A DNA stretch of 57,697 nucleotides from Hondaea fermentalgiana. Lineage: Eukaryota; Sar; Bigyra; Thraustochytrida; Thraustochytriidae. The position numbers and the translations under genes are program-made. The stretch lies in NCBI GenBank assembly GCA_014084085.1, contig NPFB01000030.1, forward strand, positions 92,645 to 150,341. The letters run 5' to 3'. The notes under the pieces were generated by a model. That model made no database searches, was not told the DNA's origin, and saw only the letters and a program-made list of their open reading frames with translations. Below, piece after piece: positions 20,980 to 30,400 of this stretch (positions are counted from its first letter, which is position 1; each line of letters begins with the position of its first letter).

Positions 20980-22013
20980 TCGCGGCGCAGGCGCAGCTGC
21001 AGTGGCAGGCAGGCAGACGGGCGGGCAGGCGAAGGAGCTAGCTAGGGCCCGAGCTAGGCGTGGCTAGGACCGCGCGAGGTGGCTACTGCAGGTGCCTAAG
21101 ATTTTGAATCGCCCGCGAAGCGCGGCAGGCGACGCGGCTCGCGTTGGGCAGGCTCGCAGAGGCCGTGCACGCTCGTCCGCCCGCCCAACCGCCCGCAGCC
21201 GCTCGCTCTCGGCGCGGCGTTGCAGCGCTCGGCTCGCGGCCGCGCGCGAGTCGCGGGATTTGATTTGAAAACGTCGAAGGACAAGCAGCAGGCAGCGCTC
21301 GGCGCGAATTTGAATTTTTCAGTCTCTCCCATGCGAGGTCCGACGAAGCCGCCGTGCAGCGAGCGAGCTTGCATGCAGCTGCAGCTGCAGCCGCCACCGC
21401 GTGCAGCCGCGTCCGGCGCGGCGCATCACCGCCTGCTCCCCTCTACCGCACCGCACCGCGTCGCCTCGCAGGCAGGCTGGCAGGCAGGCCCAGCCAGGCC
21501 GGTCCTCAATGAAAACTCCTGTGACGCATCCCGAGGTGCCGCCCGCGCTCACTGATCAGCCGCCGCGGCCGAGCCCGGCGACCCGAGCCAGCCCGAGCCG
21601 CGCGAGCCAAGCCGAGACGGCCGGTGGCGGACCGCACGGGAGGGCGCTTTGGATGCGTTTCTTCTTGACGAAATTCGAACGAGATCCTCGAGCGGAGGCG
21701 CCCGCGATGCGATGCGATGCGAAGCGACGGCAAGGCAAGGCGAGGGGCGGAGCGCAGCTGACGCGCGCGATGCGCGGAGCGGGCGAGCTTCTGCTTCTAC
21801 CTCGGGCCGAGGCAGCTAAAGCTAGCTGCCGGCAGCGAGACGAACTGGCGAAGAGGAGACTGATGGTATCCGGAATTTGAAAAACCTGGCTGCGCGGAGC
21901 CTCGAGCCTGGCGGGGGTAGAGCGGCGAGGCCTGCACGCTCGCGAGCGGCCGGACGCCTGGCGGCACGCAGAGAGCCAGGGGGCCTGGCGGGCGCGGCTC
22001 GCGGGCAAGGCTC

Positions 22014-22116
22014 GCTTTGCTTTGCTTTGCTTTTCTTTGCTTCGCTATGCTTTGCTTTGCTTTGCTCTGCTCTGCTCTGCTTTACTCCACTTGGCTTCGC
22101 TTTGCTTTGCTTTGTC
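22014..22116. repeat. (CTTTG)n pentamer tract
   Basis: About 100 bases of imperfect CTTTG/CTCTG/CTTCG units, pyrimidine-rich on the + strand. Confidence 0.85.
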
Positions 22117-22678
22117 AATCAATCGGTGGTTTTTTTGTTGTAGTGATGGACGGTGAGTCCCTGTCCCAGTGCGGCAGCAGCTCTATTTGTTTTTGAAAAG
22201 TTTGACAGTATCCGCACGCAAAGTTCCATTTGCGGAGTCCGCAGCGATCTTTCTTTTTCCTCTGTCTTTTCAATCAAATCTTTCTTGCTTTTTCCCTTTT
22301 CCCTCCTGTCCCTCCTGTTCAAGTTCCCTCCTTCCACTTATGTTCTTTTCCGTTCCTCCCCCACATGCTCCGTTCCCCACCAGCCCACACCCCCGCACCG
22401 CCCCCCCTCGCAACGGCGCGCCCGGCACCGAACCTGCGCCCGCAGCGGCACCCCGCTGCGGGGCCGGCGCCGCGCGCGGGCGTGATCTGGCGCAGCGGCG
22501 GCGGCCAGGGGGGACGGCGCGCGGGCGTCCCGCAGAGGGACAGCAGGAAGGAAGAAAGGAAAGAAAGGAAGAAAGGAAGGAAGGAGGGGAAGGAGGGAGA
22601 CGCGCCCCGCCCCGCCCGGCGCAGGCAGTTAGTTCTATTTAGGTAGTTGCTCCGGCGCTGACGTGGGCAGGCGGAGGG

Positions 22679-22749
22679 AGAGAGAGAGAGAGAGAGGGAG
22701 AGAGGGAGCGAGGGAGAGGCCTTTGGCCAGCCGCCAGAGACCCAGAAGT

Positions 22750-22780
<31 letters not shown>

Positions 22781-22806
22781 CCGGTCGGCCGGCCGGCCGG
22801 CTGGCT
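22679..22806. repeat. GA tract followed by (GGCT)n and (GGCC)n
   Basis: A GA dinucleotide tract at 22679-22719 is followed by a GGCT array at 22750-22780 and GGCC/GGTC units to about 22806. It lies about 500 bp upstream of the preferred bZIP start. Confidence 0.85.
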
Positions 22807-23294
22807 TTGGGCGGGGAGAGGGACGCGGGTAGAGGAGGAAGCGTGCTCGTGATCGACGGCCTGATCGATCGGGCGAGTCGGAGGGCGGCGGGCCAGCCCG
22901 GCGCAAGTTTGGATTCGGATAGGAAAGAAAAGTTTTTCATTTTCTTTTTTTATCATTCAAGATGAATAAAAGGGAGAGAAAAAGGGGTTTGAAAGGGGAA
23001 AATCGAAAAGTAAAAAGGAATAAAAGAGTTTGCACGGGCGCGAGGCCGGCGGCAGCAAACTCGGAAAGCGCCTCCGCCAGCCACGCCACGCACGCCGCCA
23101 GCGCGGGGAAGAAGAAGAAGAAGAAGAAGAAGAAGGAGGAGGAGAGGGACGAGGGCGACGGCGACGAAGAAGACCGCGGAGGGAGCGGCGCAGCAGCAGC
23201 GCGCGAGCAGGAACAGCAGCGGCAGCGGCAGCGGCAAAAGCGGCATCGCAGCTCGTCGCGGAAAAAGAAGAGCGGAGCGAGAAGGAGAAGAAGC

Positions 23295-24764
23295 ATGGAC
23301 AGCGAAAGCGCACTCAACTTTGTGGCCGGAGAGTCCGCAGGGATGAGCGGCGCGGACAGCGACCTCGCGTCGTGGATGCTCATGAGCGGGGACCTCCTCG
23401 GGTCCTCCGGCGTGCACGGCCTCGGCGACGAGAGCTTCGGCATGGACCCGCTCATGCCGGGCGCCATGATGCCCCACCCGCCCCAGCCCGGCCAGCCGCA
23501 GGAACAGGGCCTGCAGCAGGCCGTGCCGCCGACGCGGGGCGCGCGCCGCACGCGCAAGGCCGCCAACCCCAACGCCGCCTTTGCAGCGCCCCACCAACAC
23601 GCGGCCATGATGCAGCAGCAGCAGCAACAACAACAACAGCAGCACGCCGCCCTCGGCTCGCCCATGGGCATGCCCCAGCCACAACAAGATGCGGTCCTGA
23701 GCCCGCCGCCCTCTGTGGTCGCCAACAACAACAACAACAACAACAACAACGGCGTCAAGCGAAAGCTCGACCGCGTCTCCTCCGTCGCGTCGTCCACGAC
23801 CTCCGGCAACACCACATCCAACAACAAACCCGCCGACCCGACCCAAAAGCGCCAGCGCAGGCTCGAGAAGAACCGCGAGATCGCGCGCAACTGCCGCCGC
23901 CGCAAGCGCGAGAAATACCAAAAGCTGGAGGAGGAGGTTGACCGTCTTCGCCAGTGGAATAAACAGCTCGAGACCCAGCTCAACCAGGGCAAGGACGGCA
24001 GCGCCAAGGAGGCCGCTCGCAAACAGGAAATGACGCGCATGCGCAAGCACGTCGAGAACGCAGGCAACGTCGACGAACTCAAGTCCATGCTCAAACAATA
24101 CAAGGAGCTCTACTCGGACTTTGGCCGCGAACGCAACGCTGCCATCACCTACCACCTCAGCAAGCTCAAGGGCCTCCTCATCCCCACCACCGTCAGCAAA
24201 ATGACCATGTGGTCTCTCCAGCAGAACGACGAGTTCTACGACGAAAAGAAGAACCAAAAGACCTTTGGCGGCGGCATCTGGAACATGCTCTGTGGCGAGC
24301 TCGAGCTTAGCGCCGAGCAAAAGGCCACGCTCATGTCCATGCGCGGCGGTATTCGCCAGCAGCGCCGCAACATTGCCGAGTGCCTTCGCATTCTCACCGA
24401 GCTCGACAGCCGCGTAAAGTCCAACTTTGAGTCCATGGCTAAACAGATGGACCAGGTCATGGAGTCTATCTCGCCCAGTCAGCAGGCCAAGTTCCTCCTC
24501 TGGATTGAGCGCAACCAGGCCTGCACTTTCATGCTCAACAACATGTGGAACAAGGCCACCGACGACGATCCCACCGCCTACCCGGGCACGGACGAGGAGT
24601 TCGCCGATTCTGCCAGCACGATGGGTCTCAGCGATGACGCAAACTCGGCATCAACTCCGCGCCACGACCATGTGCGAAAGTCGCACTCTTCTGCCAGCCG
24701 TGCTTCGTCCACATCCAGCACGAGCCATTCCCCCCTCGACGTCAAGGACGAGAGCTCCAAGTAA
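23295..24764 (+). CDS. bZIP transcription factor
   Basis: A nuclear DNA-binding protein of 489 residues from this start. The basic region NREIARNCRRRKREKYQK (about 23871-23925) matches the N-x3-A-x2-C-R-x-R-K pattern of bZIP proteins. The leucine zipper follows (LEEEVDRLRQWNKQLETQL). The N-terminal part has Gln runs near 23611 and an Asn run near 23728. The C-terminal 250 residues are helical and include SPSQQAKFLLWIERN near 24472, reminiscent of a conserved C-terminal domain in other protist bZIPs that I cannot name. An in-frame ATG at 22962 would add 111 Lys/Arg/Glu-rich residues. I prefer 23295 because it has A at -3 and G at +4 and ordinary protein sequence follows. The target genes are unknown. 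Confidence 0.85.
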   Translation: MDSESALNFVAGESAGMSGADSDLASWMLMSGDLLGSSGVHGLGDESFGMDPLMPGAMMPHPPQPGQPQEQGLQQAVPPTRGARRTRKAANPNAAFAAPHQHAAMMQQQQQQQQQQHAALGSPMGMPQPQQDAVLSPPPSVVANNNNNNNNNGVKRKLDRVSSVASSTTSGNTTSNNKPADPTQKRQRRLEKNREIARNCRRRKREKYQKLEEEVDRLRQWNKQLETQLNQGKDGSAKEAARKQEMTRMRKHVENAGNVDELKSMLKQYKELYSDFGRERNAAITYHLSKLKGLLIPTTVSKMTMWSLQQNDEFYDEKKNQKTFGGGIWNMLCGELELSAEQKATLMSMRGGIRQQRRNIAECLRILTELDSRVKSNFESMAKQMDQVMESISPSQQAKFLLWIERNQACTFMLNNMWNKATDDDPTAYPGTDEEFADSASTMGLSDDANSASTPRHDHVRKSHSSASRASSTSSTSHSPLDVKDESSK

Positions 24765-26099
24765 GCAAGCAAAACTTGAGCCTGACATACAGACAGACAA
24801 ACAGACATGCAAGAGAGCGAGCAGTCGAGCGAGCGACCATCAATCCATTCGCATGCAATGCAATGCAAATGCAAGCAACACCTCGTTTCTCTCTTTCTCT
24901 CTCTCTTGCTCTCCTCCATTGTTCGTTCTCCCTCTCTCCCCCAAAATACATTTTCACACACCAAGTTGCCTTCGCAAGACGCTGACGTCAGCTCTTGCCG
25001 GCATTTTAGGGCCATTTTCCAAAAGTAAACTATTCTGCGGCTCTTTCTCTCCCTGTTTCTCCCCCTGCACCATCACAGGTTTGCATTACATCAGCACAGC
25101 CAACCAACCAACCAACAGACCGACTCAACTCAGCTCAGCTCGGCTCGGGTCCGTCAAGCCACGCGAGCAAAGGTTGACGAGCCCACGGACCACAAGACAA
25201 AGAGCGCTTGCATTTGCCGCAGGCTGCACAGCAGTCTCGCGTGCATTGTTCGGAGATCCGTCTTTCCAGAAGTATGGAATGGATGGATGCAGGAAAGGTG
25301 CGGTGGCCGCGCTGCGGCTTGTGTGCACGACGGCTTACGTACAGTATGCCGTGGCGAGAACACTTCTGTTGTGGTTTGGCTTGTGCATGCATGGGTCCGT
25401 ACGGGGCGCGAGCGACACTTTTTCTGCATACAGTACTCCACGAGAGACCGTCTGCCAGAGGGAAAAAAAAATAAAATAAAAAACGCAGAGAGTGCCATGG
25501 CGAAGCGCCACGTGGAAGTACCGCGAGACCTAACAGAGATTTCTCTTGTGTTGTCCAACGCTCATTGGCAGGTCCAAGACCCGTCGTGGCAGTGCACTGC
25601 ACTGCAGAGCAGTGCAGTACAGAGCAGTGCAGGTATGGCGGCGACCCGCAGTTTTTTTTTTTCCTTAGAGAAAGCGCTCGTGTCGTTGTTGTGCTCGCTG
25701 TTGGTCGGTCAAGGCAGCGGCATGCGATGATTCGGACCCGCAGTCTACTTCAGATGTGGCAATGTAATTGACATGCACACCTTTCGTTTCAACCACCTTG
25801 CATCAAATTGACTTGCCCCTTGACATCGCGGTGGCGCCCACAGCGCGAAAGAGGTACTTTGACTGTTCTTTTCGAGATGAACATGCTTCAGATTTTACTT
25901 TTGCAACGTTGCTCATTCTCTGCTGCTTTCTTTGAGGCTTACGATTGACCTCAATTGACATTGAAAAAAAAAAAAAAGCCTACAGCCGCATCGGTCCGGG
26001 GGGAAAAGATAGGGGACAGCGGGCAAAAAGTACAATCATTCAATTTTCTTCTTCTTCTATTTTTTGGGGGAGTATGCTACTTCAACTCAATGGTTGATC
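24765..26099. other. Convergent intergenic region
   Basis: About 1.3 kb between the 3' ends of the bZIP gene and the eIF3g-like gene. It holds AGCTC units near 25128-25150, a set of GCAGTG/CACTGC units near 25592-25630 and short poly(A) and poly(T) runs. No gene, RNA gene or RRM-coding exon was seen on either strand. Confidence 0.6.
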
Positions 26100-26948
26100 T
26101 TACCGGCTCATAAATGCACCATGCTGGTTCTGGCCATGCTTTTGCCCGCCATGGTATCGTGGGTTTGACCCGCCGCCACCGCCGCCACCGTTCCCGCCAG
26201 GACCACCTCCATGGCGAGGGTTCGAAGAATTGCCAGGCCGGTACCGTCCTGGAGATGGACCCTGCCCATACCGAGAGCGCGCAGGAGAAGGTCCCTGCCC
26301 GCCAGGCCCGCCACCTGCTCCGCTTCCACCAGGACCATTGCCCCGAAATCGACCTGGGCTGCTACTGCTGCTGCCGCCACCGCCGCCATTTGGATTGCCG
26401 TATCGAGATGTTGATTGAGGCCTTCGCGAGTTAGAGTTGCCCCCACCACCCGAAGTCGCAGAGGATCGGGAGCTCACATACGTGTCATAGTCGTAGGCGG
26501 CCTCTTGTTCGGCCCGGTGAGCGCCCTTGTTCTTCACAGTGGCCTTGATCTTCTCAATCATGCGCTCCTCGCCCGTCTTGTTCGCGTCCTCGCTCAACGG
26601 GTCCTCAATCGTCACCTCGTCATGAGAAACCATCGACACGCCACGTTCCATGCCTTGCGCGCCTTTGGGCGCGCCAAAGCGCTCGAGCTTTTGCCGCCGT
26701 TCAATCGCATCTGTCGCCGCGCGCGTCCTGCGAAACAGCTTGTACTTGGCTACGCTCCTCTCGAACCCGCCGGAAGCCTTCGGTTTGTACGCAATGTCAA
26801 ACACCACGTCATTTTCGTCTGGGACCGACCTTCGGTGCACGGTTTGCTCGTCCTCCGCCGCCTCCTCGCCGCCGTGCGCGCTCGTGCCCACGTAGTTCGT
26901 TGTGCGCAGCGTCGCTGGCAAGGCCGCCACCGCCGCCATCTGCGTCAT
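26100..26948 (-). CDS. eIF3g N-terminal-like protein with Gly/Arg/Ser-rich tail
   Basis: A 282-residue protein. Residues about 40-110 resemble the N-terminal region of eIF3 subunit g: a Y/F-rich stretch, then RRTRAATDAIERRQKLERFG, then VSHDEVTIED, matching the human order of an R-x-E strand, the A-x-A-R-R-x-x-W-x-x-F-G helix and the V-S-D-D segment. eIF3g helps the 43S ribosome scan mRNA. Human eIF3g then has a zinc knuckle and an RRM; neither is visible here. Instead residues about 155-282 are low-complexity Gly/Ser/Asn/Pro with scattered Arg, like an RNA-binding RGG-type tail. The start is the first ATG; the frame upstream opens only on TTG. A GTAAGA overlaps the stop codon, so a further exon is possible, but none with an RRM was found downstream. 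Family call is moderate. Confidence 0.5.
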   Translation of the reverse strand: MTQMAAVAALPATLRTTNYVGTSAHGGEEAAEDEQTVHRRSVPDENDVVFDIAYKPKASGGFERSVAKYKLFRRTRAATDAIERRQKLERFGAPKGAQGMERGVSMVSHDEVTIEDPLSEDANKTGEERMIEKIKATVKNKGAHRAEQEAAYDYDTYVSSRSSATSGGGGNSNSRRPQSTSRYGNPNGGGGGSSSSSPGRFRGNGPGGSGAGGGPGGQGPSPARSRYGQGPSPGRYRPGNSSNPRHGGGPGGNGGGGGGGSNPRYHGGQKHGQNQHGAFMSR

Positions 26949-27422
26949 CTTCAACGACCCTCGCGAGTCTCACACGCGCGAGACTGCAGCGCCGTCTACC
27001 TTTCCCTCGCACCTCTCCGCTCGCTCGCGCTCGCGCGCCCGCGCGCCTCGCACGCAACGCCACGCAACGCAACGCAACGCAACGCCACGCACGCACGCAG
27101 CGCACGAAAGCCAACAACAGATACTGCTTGCTTTGTTGGAGAAGGCAAAAGAACGAGAAAAAGAAGCCAAGACTCGAGCGACCAAGAAAAAGCGTTGCGA
27201 CCGGCCATCGACGCGGAGAAGGACATCACTGTCAGCCAGAGCGCATGAGTGTTGCTTTGATAAATTTTCGCTCTTGTGCTTTCATGCAGAAGACGATAAA
27301 GCACGCCTTCTTGATACGTTTCCCGCTGCATTGATCAAAACACGCGGGATCAAAATGAAGAATGGAACAAAGGCAGACTCGCCTGCAAATAAAGAAAACT
27401 GAGCTGTATAGAAAGAGATTCT
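26949..27422. other. Intergenic: eIF3g-like promoter and ABC transporter 3' end
   Basis: Both neighbours are on the - strand, so this 474-bp stretch should carry the transporter's 3' UTR and the promoter of the eIF3g-like gene. It contains CGCAACGCAACG-type units near 27055-27085. No further gene was seen. Confidence 0.55.
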
Positions 27423-30400
27423 TTAAAGAGCATTCTCGCTCGCCTCGGTGGCAGCCACCATAGAGGAAAAAGTAGAGTTCGGGTCGGCAAGAAGCGTGTC
27501 AGGATGGTCAAACTCGACCATGTTGCCATCATCCATGACAAGAATGCGCTCGCAATGCCGAATCGTATTGATACGATGCGCGATCATCATGACTGTGCTT
27601 TGCGCAAAGGCAGTCTGCACGACCTTTTGGATCTGCTCATCACTCCGCATATCCAGCGAAGAAGTCGGCTCATCGAGAACGACCACCTTGAGTGACTTGC
27701 GTAAAATCGCGCGCGCCAGTGACAAGAGTTGACGCTCGCCAATGGAAAGCGCCAGCGCCTCCTCCGCGTCCTCACCATTCGCCTTTGGCTTGAGCAGATC
27801 CCGGCTCAGACCAACGCGATCCATAGCAGCGAGCAGATCAGAGTCCGAGTGCTCATCAAAGGGGTCCAAATTGCCTCGCAGGCCACGAGACTTGAGCAAA
27901 AGCGGCTGCTGCGGAATAATCGTCAGCGACGACCGCAACAGCTGCAACCCAATTCTCGAAATGTCCTGCCCGTCCAGCATAATGCGCCCCGACGTAAGTT
28001 CGTGCACACGAAAGAGCGCAATCGTCGCTAGCGTCGACTTGCCCGACCCAGATCGACCCACGACGCCCACCTTTTGCCCACCCTCGATCGAAAAGGTCAC
28101 ATCCTTCAAGGCGGGCGGAAGGTCCGGACGATACTGCAAAACGACACGTTCAAAGTCGAGACGGCCATGCGTTGGCCAAGCGCGCTCTGCAACGGGAACA
28201 CTCCCCAGCACCTCGGCGTCGATGAGTCGAGGCGCCGACGGCTCCCCCGTCTCGGGGTCGAGCTCATTCGCCGCCCAAGATTTAGCGTGTCCGTCAACAA
28301 GTTCCATGTCGGCTTCCAAATACCAAGCGGGCTCCTGCGATACTTGGTCGCTCTTGAGCTCGACGATGCGCTCCAGACTCGTCAGCGCCGCGAACCCAAT
28401 GGGAAGAGCGTTCGAGAGAATGGCCAAAAAGTAAGGCAAGAGCAAACTGTACGAGACCGCGAGACCCACCAGGGCAGGATCATACTTTTCGCGCCGCAGC
28501 ATGACCACCATCGCTGCGCCCAGCGACAGCATAAACGAGACAATGCCACTTACCAGCGTGCTAAAGTTCACCAGCGTGTAGCTAAAGTACAAGTTCGTTG
28601 TGTACCGGTCCACGTGTGAATAGTGGCGCAGCTTGAAAAAGTTCTCGAGCTGCATGCACCGAATCAGCTCGCGGGCGTCAATCGTCTCCGAAATGTTGGT
28701 CAGAATCGGCGACAAGGACTGGTTCGAGTATCGCTTCACCTCGCGGTTCGTGCGGTCGACGGCCACCACCTGCCAAATGAATAGGGCCAAGCCCACAAAA
28801 ATGACTGGCACCAGCTCGGGAACAATGTAGCACACCACCACTGCGAGTGAGAGCAACAAAAACACAAACTGAAAAACGTCGTCAAAAATGAAGGCGAGCT
28901 GACGGTCCACCATGGAGAGATCACCCGAAAAGCGAGAGACAATGCGGCCAGAGGGCGTCTTTTCGTACCACGTAATTGGGGCGTGCAAAATGTGGTCAAT
29001 GCAGCCGCCATGCACATTCTTTGACGCAGCCACTGACGAACCAGTATTGTGCAGCGAGAGGATCTCGATGCCAATCACGTTGCACACGCCGAGAGCAATG
29101 TAGATTGCTGCGTGGTGCAAGTGCTCGCTTTGGTCCTCAATCGAAGCTGCCTTACTGGTCCAGCTGGCTAGATACATGTCACTTGCGCCCATAAAGGCAT
29201 AAGCAACAAGCGCAAAGAGAAAGGAAAACGGCAAGCGCCCTCGACCCATGGCGGTCAGGTACTCTTGCAGAATTCTCGACGAGACAGCGCCCTTCTCACC
29301 CTTTTCCTTGTCCACCAGCACGTGATGTCGCACAAAGTCGCTCTCCTTGGTGCCCTGAACGGACTCCATTTCCGACGACATAAGACGCGGCTCGTGCATC
29401 TCGACACCCATCTTGGCATCGTCCATGTCCTCTTCTTCCTCCGCCTCCTCCTCGACCTTGAGCGCAGCCTCTTCCGAGATAGCGCCACCAGCGGTTGTAG
29501 CAGTGGCTCCAGCGGCATCTGTGGCCGAAATAGGGTCACCCTTGGCGCTCGTTGCTGGGTTGTTCGCCTCCTCGAGACCAGCCTTGACATCGTCTTCATC
29601 TACCTCTTCGTCTTCCGTCACACTTCCCGCATCCGCCGGGGCATCGTCAGCCTTGACCTTGACTTCGCCGTGCATCATTCGCCACAGAGGACCACCATGC
29701 CGCGACATGAGCTCCGCGTAGGCGCCTTGCTCGGCAATGCGGCCTGTGCAGGCATCGTCCATGACAATAATGTGGTCAAAGTACTGCAGCAAGTGAAGCT
29801 GGTTGAGTGTCATGAGCACAGACCGACGACCTCCACGTTCTACACGCAGACTCGAAGACCGACCCATGAAGCCGAGAACCGTGCGCCGGAACAAATTGTT
29901 GGCAACCTCGGGATCCACGGCAGCGAGAATGTCGTCCATGAGCAAGAGTTCCGCGTCGTGGTACAGAGCTCGCGCGATTGACAGACGTGCGGCCTGGCCG
30001 CCCGAAAACGTCTGCCCACGCTCGCCAATTTCCGTCTCCGCGCCATCCGGCATGTGCGCCAGGTCTACATCAAGCGCGGACGCGTGCAAGATACGATTGA
30101 ACTTTTCTTCCTCAAAAGGATGGCCCATGAGCACGTTTTCTCTCGCCGTGCCGCTCATGATAAAAGGTTTTTGAGGAATGTATGCAATCTTGTTGGTCAA
30201 GCGCACCGAGCCCTCGTCGAGAAACATGGAACCGAGAATGGAACTCAGCAGACTGGACTTGCCGCTGCCAACCTTGCCCACAATGGCCACGAGATGGTCG
30301 CGGCTTCGCACGGAAAAGTCAATGTCGTGCAGGCCAAATTCACCAGTCTGTGACATGGACGCGACGGGCTCCACCGTCGCTTTCTGGGCCTCGGTCGTCT

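Larger units (their letters stand above)
14633..22961. other. Gene-poor region, second part
   Basis: No gene can be supported on either strand over about 8.3 kb. Candidate frames are short, compositionally biased and overlap one another. A TATAAAA lies near 15037, followed by a short hairpin (CCTGGC/GCCAGG) near 15067, but no product follows. CAGCTG units occur near 16617-16640 and 21374-21390. The stretch 18740-19050 is less repetitive than its surroundings but matches nothing I know. The last few hundred bases should include the bZIP promoter and 5' UTR. Confidence 0.6.

Noticed and set aside
22953..24320. 455- and 388-codon frames antisense to the bZIP gene
   Set aside because: The + strand carries an exact bZIP basic region and zipper; the antisense frames are Leu/Ala and Ser/Cys runs from trinucleotide repeats.
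25200..25900. Missing RRM exon of the eIF3g-like gene
   Set aside because: Searched on the - strand for the RNP1 pattern (K/R-G-F/Y-G/A-F-V); none was visible.
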